7,220 bases of DNA from Pseudomonadota bacterium (GTDB lineage Bacteria > Pseudomonadota > Gammaproteobacteria > Burkholderiales > Burkholderiaceae_B): the NCBI GenBank assembly GCA_023432075.1, contig JAEYVD010000101.1, positions 1 through 7,220 of the forward strand. Reading direction: 5' to 3'. Under the pieces are notes generated by a model. The model worked only from the letters and a program-made list of their open reading frames with translations, had not been told where the DNA came from and made no database searches. Below, piece by piece: positions 1 to 6,716 of this stretch; within the stretch, counting starts at the first letter, position 1, and each line of letters starts with the position of its first letter. The position numbers were made by a program, and so were the translations under genes.

Positions 1-297
1 TGGGTGCATCGCAATTTCGCCTTTGTGGTGTTCGTCTACCTGGGCATCCTGGCCTGGCGGCTGCGCGCCGCCGAACCCGGCCTGCGCGGCCCGGCCACGC
101 TGATGCTGGCCCTCCTGGCCGCGCAGCTGTTCACGGGGCTGACCACCATCTTCTTTCAGTGGCCGCTTCTGATCGCCGTCCTGCACAATGGGGGCGCGGC
201 GGGCCTGACATTGTCGGCCGTGGTGTTGTTGGTGCGGCTGGCGTCTGCCGGCCGCGAGCCGGCGGGGCGGTACGACCCCAATTTGGTGCGCGTTTAA
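1..297 (+). CDS. ctaA: Heme A synthase CtaA/COX15, C-terminal part (5' end outside window)
   Basis: This is the last ~98 codons of an integral membrane heme A synthase, which oxidises the C8 methyl of heme O to a formyl group to give heme A for cytochrome aa3 oxidase. The frame is open from base 1 (W-V-H-R-N) to the TAA at 295-297. The opening HR motif and the LHNGG motif about 59 residues later match the spacing of the two C-terminal heme-ligand histidines known in the COX15/CtaA family. Hydrophobic stretches around [28 protein letters not shown] and [13 protein letters not shown] fit three C-terminal transmembrane helices, followed by a short basic tail. It ends 13 nt before the preferred ctaB start, so the two are probably in one operon. 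An in-frame GTG at position 4 is not the true start, because both the helix and its motif extend upstream. The assignment rests on motif, topology and the ctaB/sco neighbours. Confidence 0.88.
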   Translation, partial: WVHRNFAFVVFVYLGILAWRLRAAEPGLRGPATLMLALLAAQLFTGLTTIFFQWPLLIAVLHNGGAAGLTLSAVVLLVRLASAGREPAGRYDPNLVRV

Positions 298-300
298 AAT

Positions 301-305
301 GAGGT
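301..305 (+). promoter_or_regulatory. Shine-Dalgarno site that decides the ctaB start
   Basis: GAGGT lies 5 nt before the ATG at 311, an acceptable spacing. The alternative in-frame ATG at 299 overlaps this site and has only the A-rich end of ctaA in front of it. This favours initiation at 311. Confidence 0.6.
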
Positions 306-310
306 CCACT

Positions 311-1204
311 ATGACCAGTCTTGCCGCTCCTCAATCCGGATTGCTCCGCCAGTACCTCGTTCTCACCAAGCCGCGTGTCACGCAGCTGGCCGTGTTTTGC
401 GCCGTGATCGGCATGTTCCTCGCGGCGCCCGGCATCCCGGACATGCGCCGGGTGCTGTTCGGCACGATCGGTATCTGGCTGCTGGCCGCCGCCGCCTTCG
501 CCATCAACTGCCTGATCGAACAGGAAGTCGACGCCCGCATGCTGCGCACCGCGCGCCGGGCCACGGCGCGCGGCACCATTTCGGCATTCCAGGTGCTGAG
601 CCTGTCGGGTCTGCTGGGCGGCGCGGGCATGTTCGTGCTCTATCACATGGTCAACCCGCTCACCATGTGGCTGACGTTCGCCACGTTTGTGGGCTACGCC
701 ATCATCTACACCATCATCCTCAAGCCGCGCACGCCGCAGAACATCGTGATCGGCGGCCTCTCGGGCGCGATGCCGCCGGCGCTGGGCTGGGCGGCCGTCG
801 CCGATTCTGTGCCGGCCGAGGCCTGGGTGCTGGTCCTCATCATCTTCATCTGGACGCCGCCGCACTTCTGGGCGCTGGCGCTTTACCGCAACCACGATTA
901 CGCCAAGGCCGGCCTGCCCATGCTGCCGGTCACCCACGGCAACCAGTTCACGCGTCTGCACATCCTGCTGTACAGCCTGGCGTTGATGGCGACCACGCTG
1001 TTGCCCTACGCCATCCGCATGAGCGGGGAACTCTATCTGCTGTCGGCGCTGGTGCTGGGCGGCATGTTCGTGTCGTATGCGTGGCGCCTGTACCGCGCAT
1101 ACAGCGACGAGCTGGCCCGCAGCATGTTCCGTTTTTCCATTCTCTACCTGGCGCTGCTGTTTGGCGCCCTGCTGGTGGACCACTGGGTCGCCCTGTTGCG
1201 CTGA
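311..1204 (+). CDS. ctaB: Protoheme IX farnesyltransferase (heme O synthase) CtaB/CyoE
   Basis: This is a UbiA-superfamily membrane prenyltransferase that transfers farnesyl from farnesyl diphosphate to heme B to make heme O, the substrate of CtaA. The 297-aa product has the usual family length. It has a conserved N-terminus ([10 protein letters not shown], residues 14-23) and a first polar motif NCLIEQEVD at 66-74. The cytoplasmic TARRATARG follows at 80-88, and the second motif [15 protein letters not shown] lies at 192-206, where D196 is probably a Mg-diphosphate ligand. About eight or nine hydrophobic helices are visible. The first motif carries glutamates at positions 70 and 72, where E. 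coli CyoE has aspartates (N-x3-D-x3-D). I take the start at 311 because GAGGT at 301-305 is well placed. The ATG at 299 would add four residues. ctaA lies 13 nt upstream and sco 17 nt downstream, consistent with one oxidase-assembly operon. Confidence 0.95.
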   Translation: MTSLAAPQSGLLRQYLVLTKPRVTQLAVFCAVIGMFLAAPGIPDMRRVLFGTIGIWLLAAAAFAINCLIEQEVDARMLRTARRATARGTISAFQVLSLSGLLGGAGMFVLYHMVNPLTMWLTFATFVGYAIIYTIILKPRTPQNIVIGGLSGAMPPALGWAAVADSVPAEAWVLVLIIFIWTPPHFWALALYRNHDYAKAGLPMLPVTHGNQFTRLHILLYSLALMATTLLPYAIRMSGELYLLSALVLGGMFVSYAWRLYRAYSDELARSMFRFSILYLALLFGALLVDHWVALLR

Positions 1205-1221
1205 CCCCCTGGAGGTTGTCG

Positions 1222-1827
1222 ATGTCCGTGTTTTCCGCCAGCCGCCGGCTGGCCCTGCGACTGGGCGCCGCTGCCGCCGTCGCCGCCGCCCTGGCCGCCT
1301 GCGGCGACAGCAAGCCCGTCTTCAAGGGCAGCGATATCACCGGCACGCAATTGGGCCGCGGCATGGAACTGTCCGACCACAACGGCAAGCTGCGTCAGCT
1401 GTCGGACTTTTCCGGCAAGGTCGTGGTCGTGTTCTTCGGTTTCACGCAGTGTCCAGACGTGTGCCCCACGGCGCTGGCCGAACTGACCGAAGTCATGAAG
1501 AAGCTGGGTCCGGACGCCGATCGCGTCCAGGTGCTGCTGATCACGGTGGACCCCGAACGCGACACGCCCGAGGTGCTCAAGCAGTACGTCACGGCGTTTG
1601 ACCCGCGCTTCCTGGGCCTGACCGGCACGCCCGACCAGGTCAAGAAGGCCGCCGCCTCGTTCAAGGCTTATTACGCCAAGGCGCCCACCAAGGACGGCAA
1701 TTACACGATGGACCACACGGCCGCGTTCTATCTGCTGGACGGCAAGGGCGAATCGCGCGTGCTGGTCAACAACAACGTCGGCGTCGAAGCCCTGACGCAG
1801 GACATCCAGGCGCTGCTGAAGGGTTGA
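1222..1827 (+). CDS. SCO1/SenC/PrrC family copper chaperone lipoprotein
   Basis: The 201-aa product is a thioredoxin-fold protein of the SCO family, which loads or reduces the Cu(A) site of cytochrome c oxidase subunit II on the periplasmic side. The N-terminus has RR at 8-9, an Ala-rich hydrophobic stretch and a lipobox LAAC with Cys27, so it should be an outer-leaflet lipoprotein of the inner membrane. The copper-binding CPDVC gives C77 and C81 within GFTQCPDVCPT. The third ligand is His165 in MDHTAAFYLLD, matching the family C-x3-C...H arrangement. The ITVDPERDTP motif at 107-116 is also typical. The start is supported by GGAGG at 1211-1215, 6 nt upstream of the ATG. It sits directly behind ctaB, which fits a role in the same oxidase assembly pathway. 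The stop codon lies inside the first unit of a short repeat tract. Confidence 0.94.
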   Translation: MSVFSASRRLALRLGAAAAVAAALAACGDSKPVFKGSDITGTQLGRGMELSDHNGKLRQLSDFSGKVVVVFFGFTQCPDVCPTALAELTEVMKKLGPDADRVQVLLITVDPERDTPEVLKQYVTAFDPRFLGLTGTPDQVKKAAASFKAYYAKAPTKDGNYTMDHTAAFYLLDGKGESRVLVNNNVGVEALTQDIQALLKG

Positions 1828-1900
1828 ATCCCCGAGTCAAATTCCCGGGTTGAATCTCCAGGTGGATCCCGCGGGCTGATTTCCGCGGATTGATACCTGC
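1821..1900 (+). repeat. Degenerate 13-14 bp tandem repeat with dyad symmetry
   Basis: Six consecutive units can be aligned by eye: 1821-1833, 1834-1846, 1847-1859, 1860-1872, 1873-1886 and 1887-1900. They follow the loose consensus GGGTTGAATCCCC. Units 1 and 3 share the exact 10-mer GGGTTGAATC (1821-1830 and 1847-1856), and a variant GGGCTGATTT begins at 1873, giving a 26-bp super-period. Many units are weak palindromes (GGG...CCC), and the junctions form CCCGGG (1844-1849) and CCCGCGGG (1868-1875). The tract runs from the last sense codons of sco to 8 bp before the stop of the convergent small gene. It lacks a U-tract, so it does not look like a classical intrinsic terminator, although it could fold in transcripts from either side. 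Confidence 0.55.
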
Positions 1901-1907
1901 GGCAGGT

Positions 1908-2126
1908 TCAGGCCTTTGCCGCCGCCCACGCGGCCAGTGCGGCGCGGGCCTGGTCGCTGAGTTCGGCGGCTGAAATATCGCGCCGATGCGCGATGATCAT
2001 CAATGCGTAGGGCGTGGCCAGCGCGGCCGCCTCGGGACACAGGCGCGCCTCTTCTCCCACCGATGGCGAGGCGTTGCGCCAGTAGTTGATGGCCTGTTCG
2101 AGTTGGGGCAGCGTGATCAAATCCAT
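1908..2126 (-). CDS. Small conserved hypothetical protein, DUF3717-like
   Basis: This 72-residue product begins MDLITLPQLEQAINYWRNASP. I recognise the pattern of the DUF3717 family, short cytosolic proteins of unknown function in Burkholderiales: an ITxxxLExAINYWR-type helix, then LCPEAAALATPYALMI (29-44) and an Ala/Trp-rich C-terminal helix (54-70). No signal peptide, transmembrane helix or metal motif is visible, and Cys30 is the only cysteine. I chose the ATG at 2126 because family-like sequence starts immediately after it. An in-frame ATG at 2168 would add 14 residues (MEGGQGGAFVDNRR), and a GTG lies between them. Ribosome-binding sites are weak for all of these. The gene converges on sco and diverges from the glycine-zipper gene, so it is probably monocistronic. 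The family assignment is from memory, and no function can be given. Confidence 0.75.
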   Translation of the reverse strand: MDLITLPQLEQAINYWRNASPSVGEEARLCPEAAALATPYALMIIAHRRDISAAELSDQARAALAAWAAAKA

Positions 2127-2219
2127 GCGCCTATTGTCCACGAATGCCCCACCCTGTCCACCCTCCATCCGCCCTGCAATGAAGGGTCACCATCGCAACA
2201 TGCCGAAACCGCGCGCGGG

Positions 2220-2228
2220 TGCTATACC
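2220..2228 (+). promoter_or_regulatory. Candidate extended -10 element upstream of the glycine-zipper gene
   Basis: TGCTATACC resembles an extended -10 (TGnTATAAT, four of six in the hexamer) and lies 30 nt before the ATG at 2259, leaving room for a short leader with the GGAG at 2248-2251. No good -35 is visible 16-18 bp upstream. It lies in the gap between divergent genes, where a promoter is expected. The call rests on position and a partial match only. Confidence 0.28.
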
Positions 2229-2258
2229 ACTGCCGGTTAGTTACGATGGAGCATCGTC

Positions 2259-2918
2259 ATGAATACTTCGACCTCTACCGCGTCGCCGCGCCGCGGCCTG
2301 CATCCGCTGCTTGCCGCCGCCGCGATCGCCGTCATCGTCATGTGCTCGGTGGGCGTGGCCGCCGTGTTGGGCTGGCTGCCGTCGCCGTCGGCCAACCCGC
2401 ATGCGGACCAGGCCGTGGCCGAGGCAGGTCCCGAAGACGCCAACCTGGCGCCCGCGCCTGCCGCCGCGCCGCCAGGAGCGGGTAGGCCCGCCGGCCAGAT
2501 GCGCGAGGCGCAGCAAGCGCAGGCCGCCCCTTCTCCGCGTCCCGCCGCCGCGCCCGCACAGCAGGCGTGCGCCAGCTGCGGCGTGGTCGAGACCATCCGT
2601 CAGGTGCAGGTGCCCGCCCAGGACAACAGCGACCATTTGGTCGGCACCATCGCGGGCGGTGTCGCCGGCGGCGTTGTGGGTAATCAGTTTGGCGGAGGCA
2701 ACGGCAAGACGGCGCTAACTGTGCTGGGCGCGGTCGGCGGTGCTTTGGCAGGCCGTGAAGTTGAGCGTAATATCAGACAGCAACAAACAGTGACGCACTA
2801 TGAGCTCACGGTCCGCATGAATGACGGCAGCAAGCGCCAGTTCCGCAGCGCGCAGCCGTTCGCATTTGCCTCCGGCGACCACGTGCGCGTGGAGAACAAT
2901 CAATTGCTGCCCGGCTGA
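2259..2918 (+). CDS. Membrane-anchored glycine-zipper 2TM-domain protein
   Basis: The 219-aa envelope protein starts with a short basic region and one hydrophobic segment (about 17-40), most likely an uncleaved anchor since there is no lipobox at its end. A Pro/Ala-rich, low-complexity linker follows (about 41-103), then CASCG with C104 and C107. Next come two Gly-rich helices, GTIAGGVAGGVVGNQFGGG (129-147) and TVLGAVGGALAGREVERN (154-171), with the G-x3-G spacing of the glycine-zipper 2TM / Rickettsia 17-kDa antigen family. A C-terminal region (178-219) contains YELTVRMNDGSKRQF and a GDHVRVENNQL element, as is common in this family. The start is backed by GGAG at 2248-2251, 7 nt before the ATG. 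Such proteins are generally linked to envelope integrity or outer-membrane association, but the exact role here is unknown. PhaM follows 44 nt downstream, so they may share a transcript. Confidence 0.85.
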   Translation: MNTSTSTASPRRGLHPLLAAAAIAVIVMCSVGVAAVLGWLPSPSANPHADQAVAEAGPEDANLAPAPAAAPPGAGRPAGQMREAQQAQAAPSPRPAAAPAQQACASCGVVETIRQVQVPAQDNSDHLVGTIAGGVAGGVVGNQFGGGNGKTALTVLGAVGGALAGREVERNIRQQQTVTHYELTVRMNDGSKRQFRSAQPFAFASGDHVRVENNQLLPG

Positions 2919-2949
2919 TCCCGGCCGACGGCGGCAAGCATCCCACTAT

Positions 2950-2955
2950 GGAGAG
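2950..2955 (+). promoter_or_regulatory. Shine-Dalgarno site that decides the phaM-like start
   Basis: GGAGAG ends 7 nt before the ATG at 2963. An in-frame ATG at 2948 overlaps this site and lacks its own ribosome-binding site, so translation most likely starts at 2963. Confidence 0.6.
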
Positions 2956-2962
2956 ATCTGGA

Positions 2963-3790
2963 ATGAGCGACCAATACAACAACCCGTTCGTCCTGCCCGG
3001 CATGGGCCAGAATTCCGATCTCTCGGGCAATCCGCTTCTGGCCAGCATGGAGATGATGCGCCAGGCCTGGGCCGGCCTGACTGGCCCCGGCGGTCTTGCC
3101 AGCAGCCTGCCCATGGCGCCGCCCATGAATCTCGAAGACCTGGACCGCCGCATCGCCGAACTGCGCTCGGTGGAGAACTGGCTGCGCATGAACCTGAGCA
3201 TGCTCTCCAGCACCATCCAGGGCATGGAGGTGCAACGCTCCACCATCAGCACCCTGCGCGCCTTCGTGGACAGCGCCTCGCGCATGGACATGGGCGCAAC
3301 CCCGGGAGCTGGGGCGCCGTCGCCGCTGGAAGTCGCTCTGGGTCTGAAGCCCGCGCCCAAGACAGCCGCGTCCGCGCCGTCCGGCAATGCCGCGGCTGCC
3401 AGTGAAAAGGAAAATGCCGGCGCGCAGTCCGGCGCCAATGCGCCGGGCGAAGACACCGCGACCGGGCCGGAGTCGGCCGCGGCCATGAGCGAGCAGATGG
3501 GCGCTGCGGCGCAGTCGGCCTCCAAGGCCTGGTGGGAGCTGCTGCAGCAGCAATTCAATCAGATCGCGGCCGCCACCGCGGCGTCCATGCCCGCCAGCGC
3601 ACCGGGCGCGGCCACCAGCGCCAAGTCCGAACCCGCAAATCCCAAGGCGTCGGCCGAGACGGCCGCCAAGCCCGGCAAACCCGCGGCAAAGCCCGCCGCC
3701 ACCGCACGCAAGCCGGCCGCCGCCAAGAAAGCGGCCAAGCCAGCGGCCAAGACTGCCAAGAAAAACGGGCCTGCCGACGGCAAGCCCTGA
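2963..3790 (+). CDS. phaM: PhaM-like polyhydroxyalkanoate granule-associated protein
   Basis: The 275-aa product resembles PhaM of Ralstonia/Cupriavidus. PhaM binds and activates the PHB synthase PhaC and ties PHB granules to the nucleoid. The N-terminal part has NPFVLPGMG and a helical core, about 56-103 (NLEDLDRRIAELRSVENWLRMNLSMLSSTIQGMEVQRSTI), which is the family signature and probably forms a coiled coil. A low-complexity Ala/Pro/Gly/Glu stretch follows (about 110-185). A second helix, AWWELLQQQFNQIAAATA (189-206), is phasin-like. The tail from about 221 is Lys/Ala/Pro-rich with KPAA/KKAAK units, like histone H1, and fits DNA binding. I start at 2963 because of GGAGAG at 2950-2955; the ATG at 2948 would add five residues. 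No pha biosynthetic gene is in the window, so the role rests on family likeness. glmU follows 69 nt downstream. Confidence 0.82.
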   Translation: MSDQYNNPFVLPGMGQNSDLSGNPLLASMEMMRQAWAGLTGPGGLASSLPMAPPMNLEDLDRRIAELRSVENWLRMNLSMLSSTIQGMEVQRSTISTLRAFVDSASRMDMGATPGAGAPSPLEVALGLKPAPKTAASAPSGNAAAASEKENAGAQSGANAPGEDTATGPESAAAMSEQMGAAAQSASKAWWELLQQQFNQIAAATAASMPASAPGAATSAKSEPANPKASAETAAKPGKPAAKPAATARKPAAAKKAAKPAAKTAKKNGPADGKP

Positions 3791-3859
3791 CCTCATCCTT
3801 CAATCGACACGCGGAGCAGCCGCCAGGCCGCCCGCCCGTCTCACAACCTACTGGAACTT

Positions 3860-5233
3860 ATGCTTAATGTAGTGATTCTTGCCGCCGGACTGGGTAAACG
3901 CATGCAGTCCGACCTTCCCAAAGTGCTGCACACGCTGGCCGGCAAACCCATGCTGGCGCATGTGCTGGACAGCGCGCGCCAACTGAAGCCCGCGCGCATC
4001 GTCGTGGTGGTCGGCCATGGCGCCGATCGCGTCAAGCAGGCATTCGAAGGCCAGCCGGATCTGCACTTCGTGCTGCAGCAGCCGCAGCAGGGCACGGGCC
4101 ACGCCGTGCAGCAGGCCGTGCCGCAACTGCTGGAAGGCGACGGCAAGGACGACGTCACGCTTGTTCTTTACGGCGACGTGCCGCTGGTGCAGCCAGAAAC
4201 GCTGAAGCGGCTTCTGGACGCGCGCGGCCAAGGCGCCGCCGTACTGACCGAAGTGCTGGCCGATTCCACCGGTTATGGCCGCATCGTGCGCGACGCCAAG
4301 GGCAGCGTGTGCCGCATCGTCGAACACAAGGATGCCTCGGAAGCCGAGCGCGAGATCAAGGAAGTGAACACCGGCATCCTCACCGCGCCCACCGCGAAGC
4401 TGAAGGACTGGCTCACCCGCATCGACAACAACAACGCCCAGGGCGAGTACTACCTGACCGACGTGGTCGGGCTGGCCGTTGTCGACGAAGTGCCCGTGGG
4501 CGCGGCCCAGCCGGGCGCCGCCTGGGAAACGCTGGGCGTGAACAGCCGCGTGCAGCAGGCGGAGCTGGAGCGCCGCTGGCAGGCCGAGCAGGCTCGCCGC
4601 CAGCTTGAGGCCGGCGTCACGCTGGCCGACCCCGCACGCTTTGACGTGCGCGGCACGCTCACTTGCGGCCGCGACGTCTTCATCGATGTGGGCTGCGTCT
4701 TCGAAGGCCAGGTGTCCCTGGCCGACGGCGTGCGTGTGGGCCCGCATTGCGTGCTGCGCGACGTCAGCGTTGGCGCGGGCACGCACATCGAGGCCTTCAG
4801 CCATCTGCAGCAGGCCGAAGTCGGCCGCGATGCGCGAGTGGGTCCCTACGCCCGCCTGCGTCCGGGCGCCGAACTGGGCGACCGCAGCCATGTCGGCAAC
4901 TTCGTCGAGATCAAGAAGAGCGTGCTGGGCGCGGACAGCAAGGCCAACCACCTTGCGTACATCGGCGACGCGGACATCGGCGCGCGCGTGAACGTGGGCG
5001 CGGGCACCATCACCTGCAACTACGACGGCGTGAACAAGCACCGCACCGTCATCGAAGACGACGCTTTCATCGGCTCGGACACGCAGCTCGTCGCGCCGGT
5101 GCGCGTGGGCCGTGGCGCGACGCTGGGCGCCGGCACTACCCTCACGCGTGATGCGCCGGCCGACAAGCTGACGGTGTCGCGTCCCAAGCAGGTCACCGTG
5201 GACGGATGGCAGCGCCCGGTAAAGAAGTCGTGA
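3860..5233 (+). CDS. glmU: Bifunctional GlmU: GlcN-1-P acetyltransferase / GlcNAc-1-P uridylyltransferase
   Basis: This cytosolic enzyme makes UDP-GlcNAc from glucosamine-1-phosphate in two steps, for peptidoglycan and LPS. The 457-aa length is normal for GlmU. The N-terminal pyrophosphorylase domain (about 1-230) has LAAGLGKRM (7-15), [15 protein letters not shown] (76-82), YGDVPL with metal ligand D106, and NSR with N228. A helical linker (about 231-250) leads to the C-terminal left-handed beta-helix with hexapeptide repeats. That domain carries H364 and Y367 in NHLAYIGD, N378, and CNYDGVNK with K393. These align with E. coli D105, N227, H363, Y366, N377 and K392, one residue shifted, so both active sites look intact. 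The Shine-Dalgarno is weak (TGGA, about 4 nt before the ATG). The 3' end overlaps the downstream MFS gene, suggesting co-expression. Confidence 0.98.
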   Translation: MLNVVILAAGLGKRMQSDLPKVLHTLAGKPMLAHVLDSARQLKPARIVVVVGHGADRVKQAFEGQPDLHFVLQQPQQGTGHAVQQAVPQLLEGDGKDDVTLVLYGDVPLVQPETLKRLLDARGQGAAVLTEVLADSTGYGRIVRDAKGSVCRIVEHKDASEAEREIKEVNTGILTAPTAKLKDWLTRIDNNNAQGEYYLTDVVGLAVVDEVPVGAAQPGAAWETLGVNSRVQQAELERRWQAEQARRQLEAGVTLADPARFDVRGTLTCGRDVFIDVGCVFEGQVSLADGVRVGPHCVLRDVSVGAGTHIEAFSHLQQAEVGRDARVGPYARLRPGAELGDRSHVGNFVEIKKSVLGADSKANHLAYIGDADIGARVNVGAGTITCNYDGVNKHRTVIEDDAFIGSDTQLVAPVRVGRGATLGAGTTLTRDAPADKLTVSRPKQVTVDGWQRPVKKS

Positions 5234-6618
5234 CGCAGGAACAGGAAGCGGCCGCGGGGGGCGGGACCAAGCCCGTGCACCCCGACGGCCTGCCGGCGCC
5301 GCGCCGGTACTGGGCGGCGGCCACCGTGATGACGGGCATCAGCCTGTCGGTGCTGGACACCACCATCGCCAACGTGGCGCTGCCCACGATCGCCAAGGAT
5401 CTGAACGCCCTGCCCGCGCAGGCAGTCTGGATCGTCAACGCCTACAACCTTGCCGTCGTGATGGCGCTCTTGCCGCTGTCCGCGCTGGCCGAGCGCATCG
5501 GCTTTCGCCGCATGTTCACGTTCGGGCTGGTGCTGTTCACGCTGGCTTCGCTGGGCTGCGCGCTCGCCGGCACGCTGTGGCAGCTGACCGCCGCGCGCGT
5601 GTTCCAGGGGCTGGGGGCGGCCACGCTCATGTGCATGTTCGGCGGCCTGGTGCGCAACATCTATCCGCTCAAGATGCTGGGCCGGGGCATCAGCATCAAT
5701 GCCACCACGGTGGCGGTCATGTCGGTGCTCGGGCCCACCATTGGTTCGGCCATCCTGTCCGTGGCGCCGTGGCCGTGGATCTTTGCCGTCAATCTGCCGA
5801 TTTGCGCGCTCGCCATGTTTGGCCTGCGCCATCTGCCGGAAGTGCCGCGCAACGATGTGAAGCTGGACTGGATCAGTGCGCTGCTGTGCATGGCGACGCT
5901 GGGCGTCTTCATCTCGGGCGTGGACATGATGGGCGAGGATCTGCTGCGGGGCATCGGCCTGGTCGCGATCTCCGCGGTGGCCGGACTGGTGCTGGTGCGC
6001 CGCGCCAGCCAGCAGACGGCGCCGCTGGTGCCCGTGGACCTGCTGCGCATCCGCCCGCTGGCGTTTGCGGTGGGCGCCTCGGCCTGCACCTTCGCCGCCC
6101 AGATGGCGTCCTACGTGTCGCTGCCGTTTTACTTCCAGCAGGTGCTGGGCCGGCCTTACCTTGAGGTGGGCATGTTGATGGGCGCCTGGCCGGTCGGCAC
6201 GGCGATCATCGCGCCGCTTGCCGGGCGGCTGTCCGACCGCTATTCCGCCGCCACCCTGAGCGGCGTGGGGGCGGCCACGATGGTCGCGGGCATGCTGTGG
6301 CTGGCGCTCCTGCCATCCACGGTGTCGAACTGGCCCGTCATTGTCGGCATGTTCGTGGCGGGCGTGGGCTTCGGCTTTTTCCAGACGCCCAACAACCGCG
6401 CGCTGCTGTCTGCCGCGCCCCGGCTGCGCAGCGGCGCGGCGGGCGGCCTGCAAGCCACGACCCGGGTGTTCGGGCAAAGCTTCGGCACGGCGCTGGTGGC
6501 CATCGCCTTCAGTGTCAGCGCGGCCCACGGGCCGGGGCTGGCGCTGGTGCTGGGCACGGTGTGCGCGGCGCTGGCCGTGGTGGTCAACACCGTCCGTTTC
6601 AACAAGCTGCGGGCCTAG
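5206..6618 (+). CDS. MFS drug-type exporter, DHA2 (EmrB/QacA) family
   Basis: The 470-aa inner-membrane transporter is expected to export small molecules in exchange for protons. After a hydrophilic N-terminus (1-35), about 13-14 hydrophobic helices can be seen, as in the 14-TM DHA2 group. TM1 carries the DHA2 signature [11 protein letters not shown] (50-60) with D51. The motif-A region is [11 protein letters not shown] (94-104), a motif-B-like [13 protein letters not shown] lies at 130-142, and motif C in TM5 is [10 protein letters not shown] (174-183). A second-half loop has AGRLSDRYS (339-347). The substrate cannot be read from sequence. No EmrA-type adaptor or TolC-type gene is adjacent. 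The ATG at 5206 lies 28 nt inside glmU. A GTG at 5230 in the same frame overlaps the glmU stop as GTGA and is an equally credible start (462 aa). Either implies translational coupling to glmU. Confidence 0.9.
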   Translation: MAAPGKEVVTQEQEAAAGGGTKPVHPDGLPAPRRYWAAATVMTGISLSVLDTTIANVALPTIAKDLNALPAQAVWIVNAYNLAVVMALLPLSALAERIGFRRMFTFGLVLFTLASLGCALAGTLWQLTAARVFQGLGAATLMCMFGGLVRNIYPLKMLGRGISINATTVAVMSVLGPTIGSAILSVAPWPWIFAVNLPICALAMFGLRHLPEVPRNDVKLDWISALLCMATLGVFISGVDMMGEDLLRGIGLVAISAVAGLVLVRRASQQTAPLVPVDLLRIRPLAFAVGASACTFAAQMASYVSLPFYFQQVLGRPYLEVGMLMGAWPVGTAIIAPLAGRLSDRYSAATLSGVGAATMVAGMLWLALLPSTVSNWPVIVGMFVAGVGFGFFQTPNNRALLSAAPRLRSGAAGGLQATTRVFGQSFGTALVAIAFSVSAAHGPGLALVLGTVCAALAVVVNTVRFNKLRA

Positions 6619-6650
6619 GGGCCGCAGCGGTTCCACCCCTCTCGAACCCC

Positions 6651-6671
6651 GCCCGGCCCCCCGGCGCGGGC
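6651..6671 (+). other. GC-rich inverted repeat downstream of the MFS gene
   Basis: GCCCG (6651-6655) pairs with CGGGC (6667-6671) across an 11-nt C-rich loop, 32 bp after the MFS stop codon. It could slow or end transcription from glmU-MFS, but no run of T follows it, so it is not a standard intrinsic terminator. Confidence 0.3.
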
Positions 6672-6677
6672 CGCTTC

Positions 6678-6683
6678 TATAAT
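6678..6683 (+). promoter_or_regulatory. Perfect -10 box (TATAAT), likely ugd promoter
   Basis: TATAAT stands out in a very GC-rich spacer, 63 bp before the ugd ATG. A start point near 6690 would give a leader of about 57 nt. The -35 position (around 6655-6660 for a 17-bp spacer) is C-rich and does not match TTGACA, so the promoter may be weak, activator-dependent, or use another sigma factor context. Confidence 0.5.
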
Positions 6684-6691
6684 GGCGGCCG

Positions 6692-6716
6692 GCGCCCGGT
6701 TTCACTGCCCGGGCGC
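6692..6716 (+). promoter_or_regulatory. Perfect 8-bp stem-loop in the ugd leader
   Basis: GCGCCCGG (6692-6699) is exactly complementary to CCGGGCGC (6709-6716), with a 9-nt loop TTTCACTGC. If transcription starts just after the TATAAT box, the hairpin lies at the extreme 5' end of the mRNA. There it could stabilise the transcript or serve as an operator with dyad symmetry. The following ATTACCTATTTT (6720-6731) is T-rich but too distant and interrupted for a clear terminator. Confidence 0.45.

Noticed and set aside
131..1183. 350-codon minus-strand open frame opposite ctaA and ctaB
   Set aside because: It is a shadow of ctaB. The composition is biased to Arg/His/Gln with no recognisable motif, while the plus-strand frame encodes a clear prenyltransferase.
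397..1221. In-frame upstream extension of the sco reading frame through ctaB
   Set aside because: The extension reads as His/Arg/Ala-rich nonsense overlapping ctaB. The SCO signal peptide, lipobox and a good Shine-Dalgarno place the start at 1222.
1828..1925. Classical Rho-independent terminator between sco and the convergent gene
   Set aside because: Several GC palindromes occur, but none is followed by a run of T on either strand, so I describe the tract as a repeat only.
3791..3859. Possible promoter or terminator in the phaM-glmU gap
   Set aside because: I found no convincing -35/-10 pair, hairpin with U-tract or repeat in these 69 bp. Read-through from phaM or an unseen promoter are both possible.
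3848..5041. 397-codon minus-strand open frame opposite glmU
   Set aside because: The plus strand carries full-length GlmU with all catalytic residues. The antisense frame has no independent start signal or domain.
5020..6705. Very long (561-codon) open frame on the minus strand opposite glmU 3' end and the MFS gene
   Set aside because: It is antisense to two well-supported genes. Its product is His/Arg/Gln/Gly-rich low-complexity sequence without domains, as expected for frames opposite GC-rich genes with strong third-position bias.
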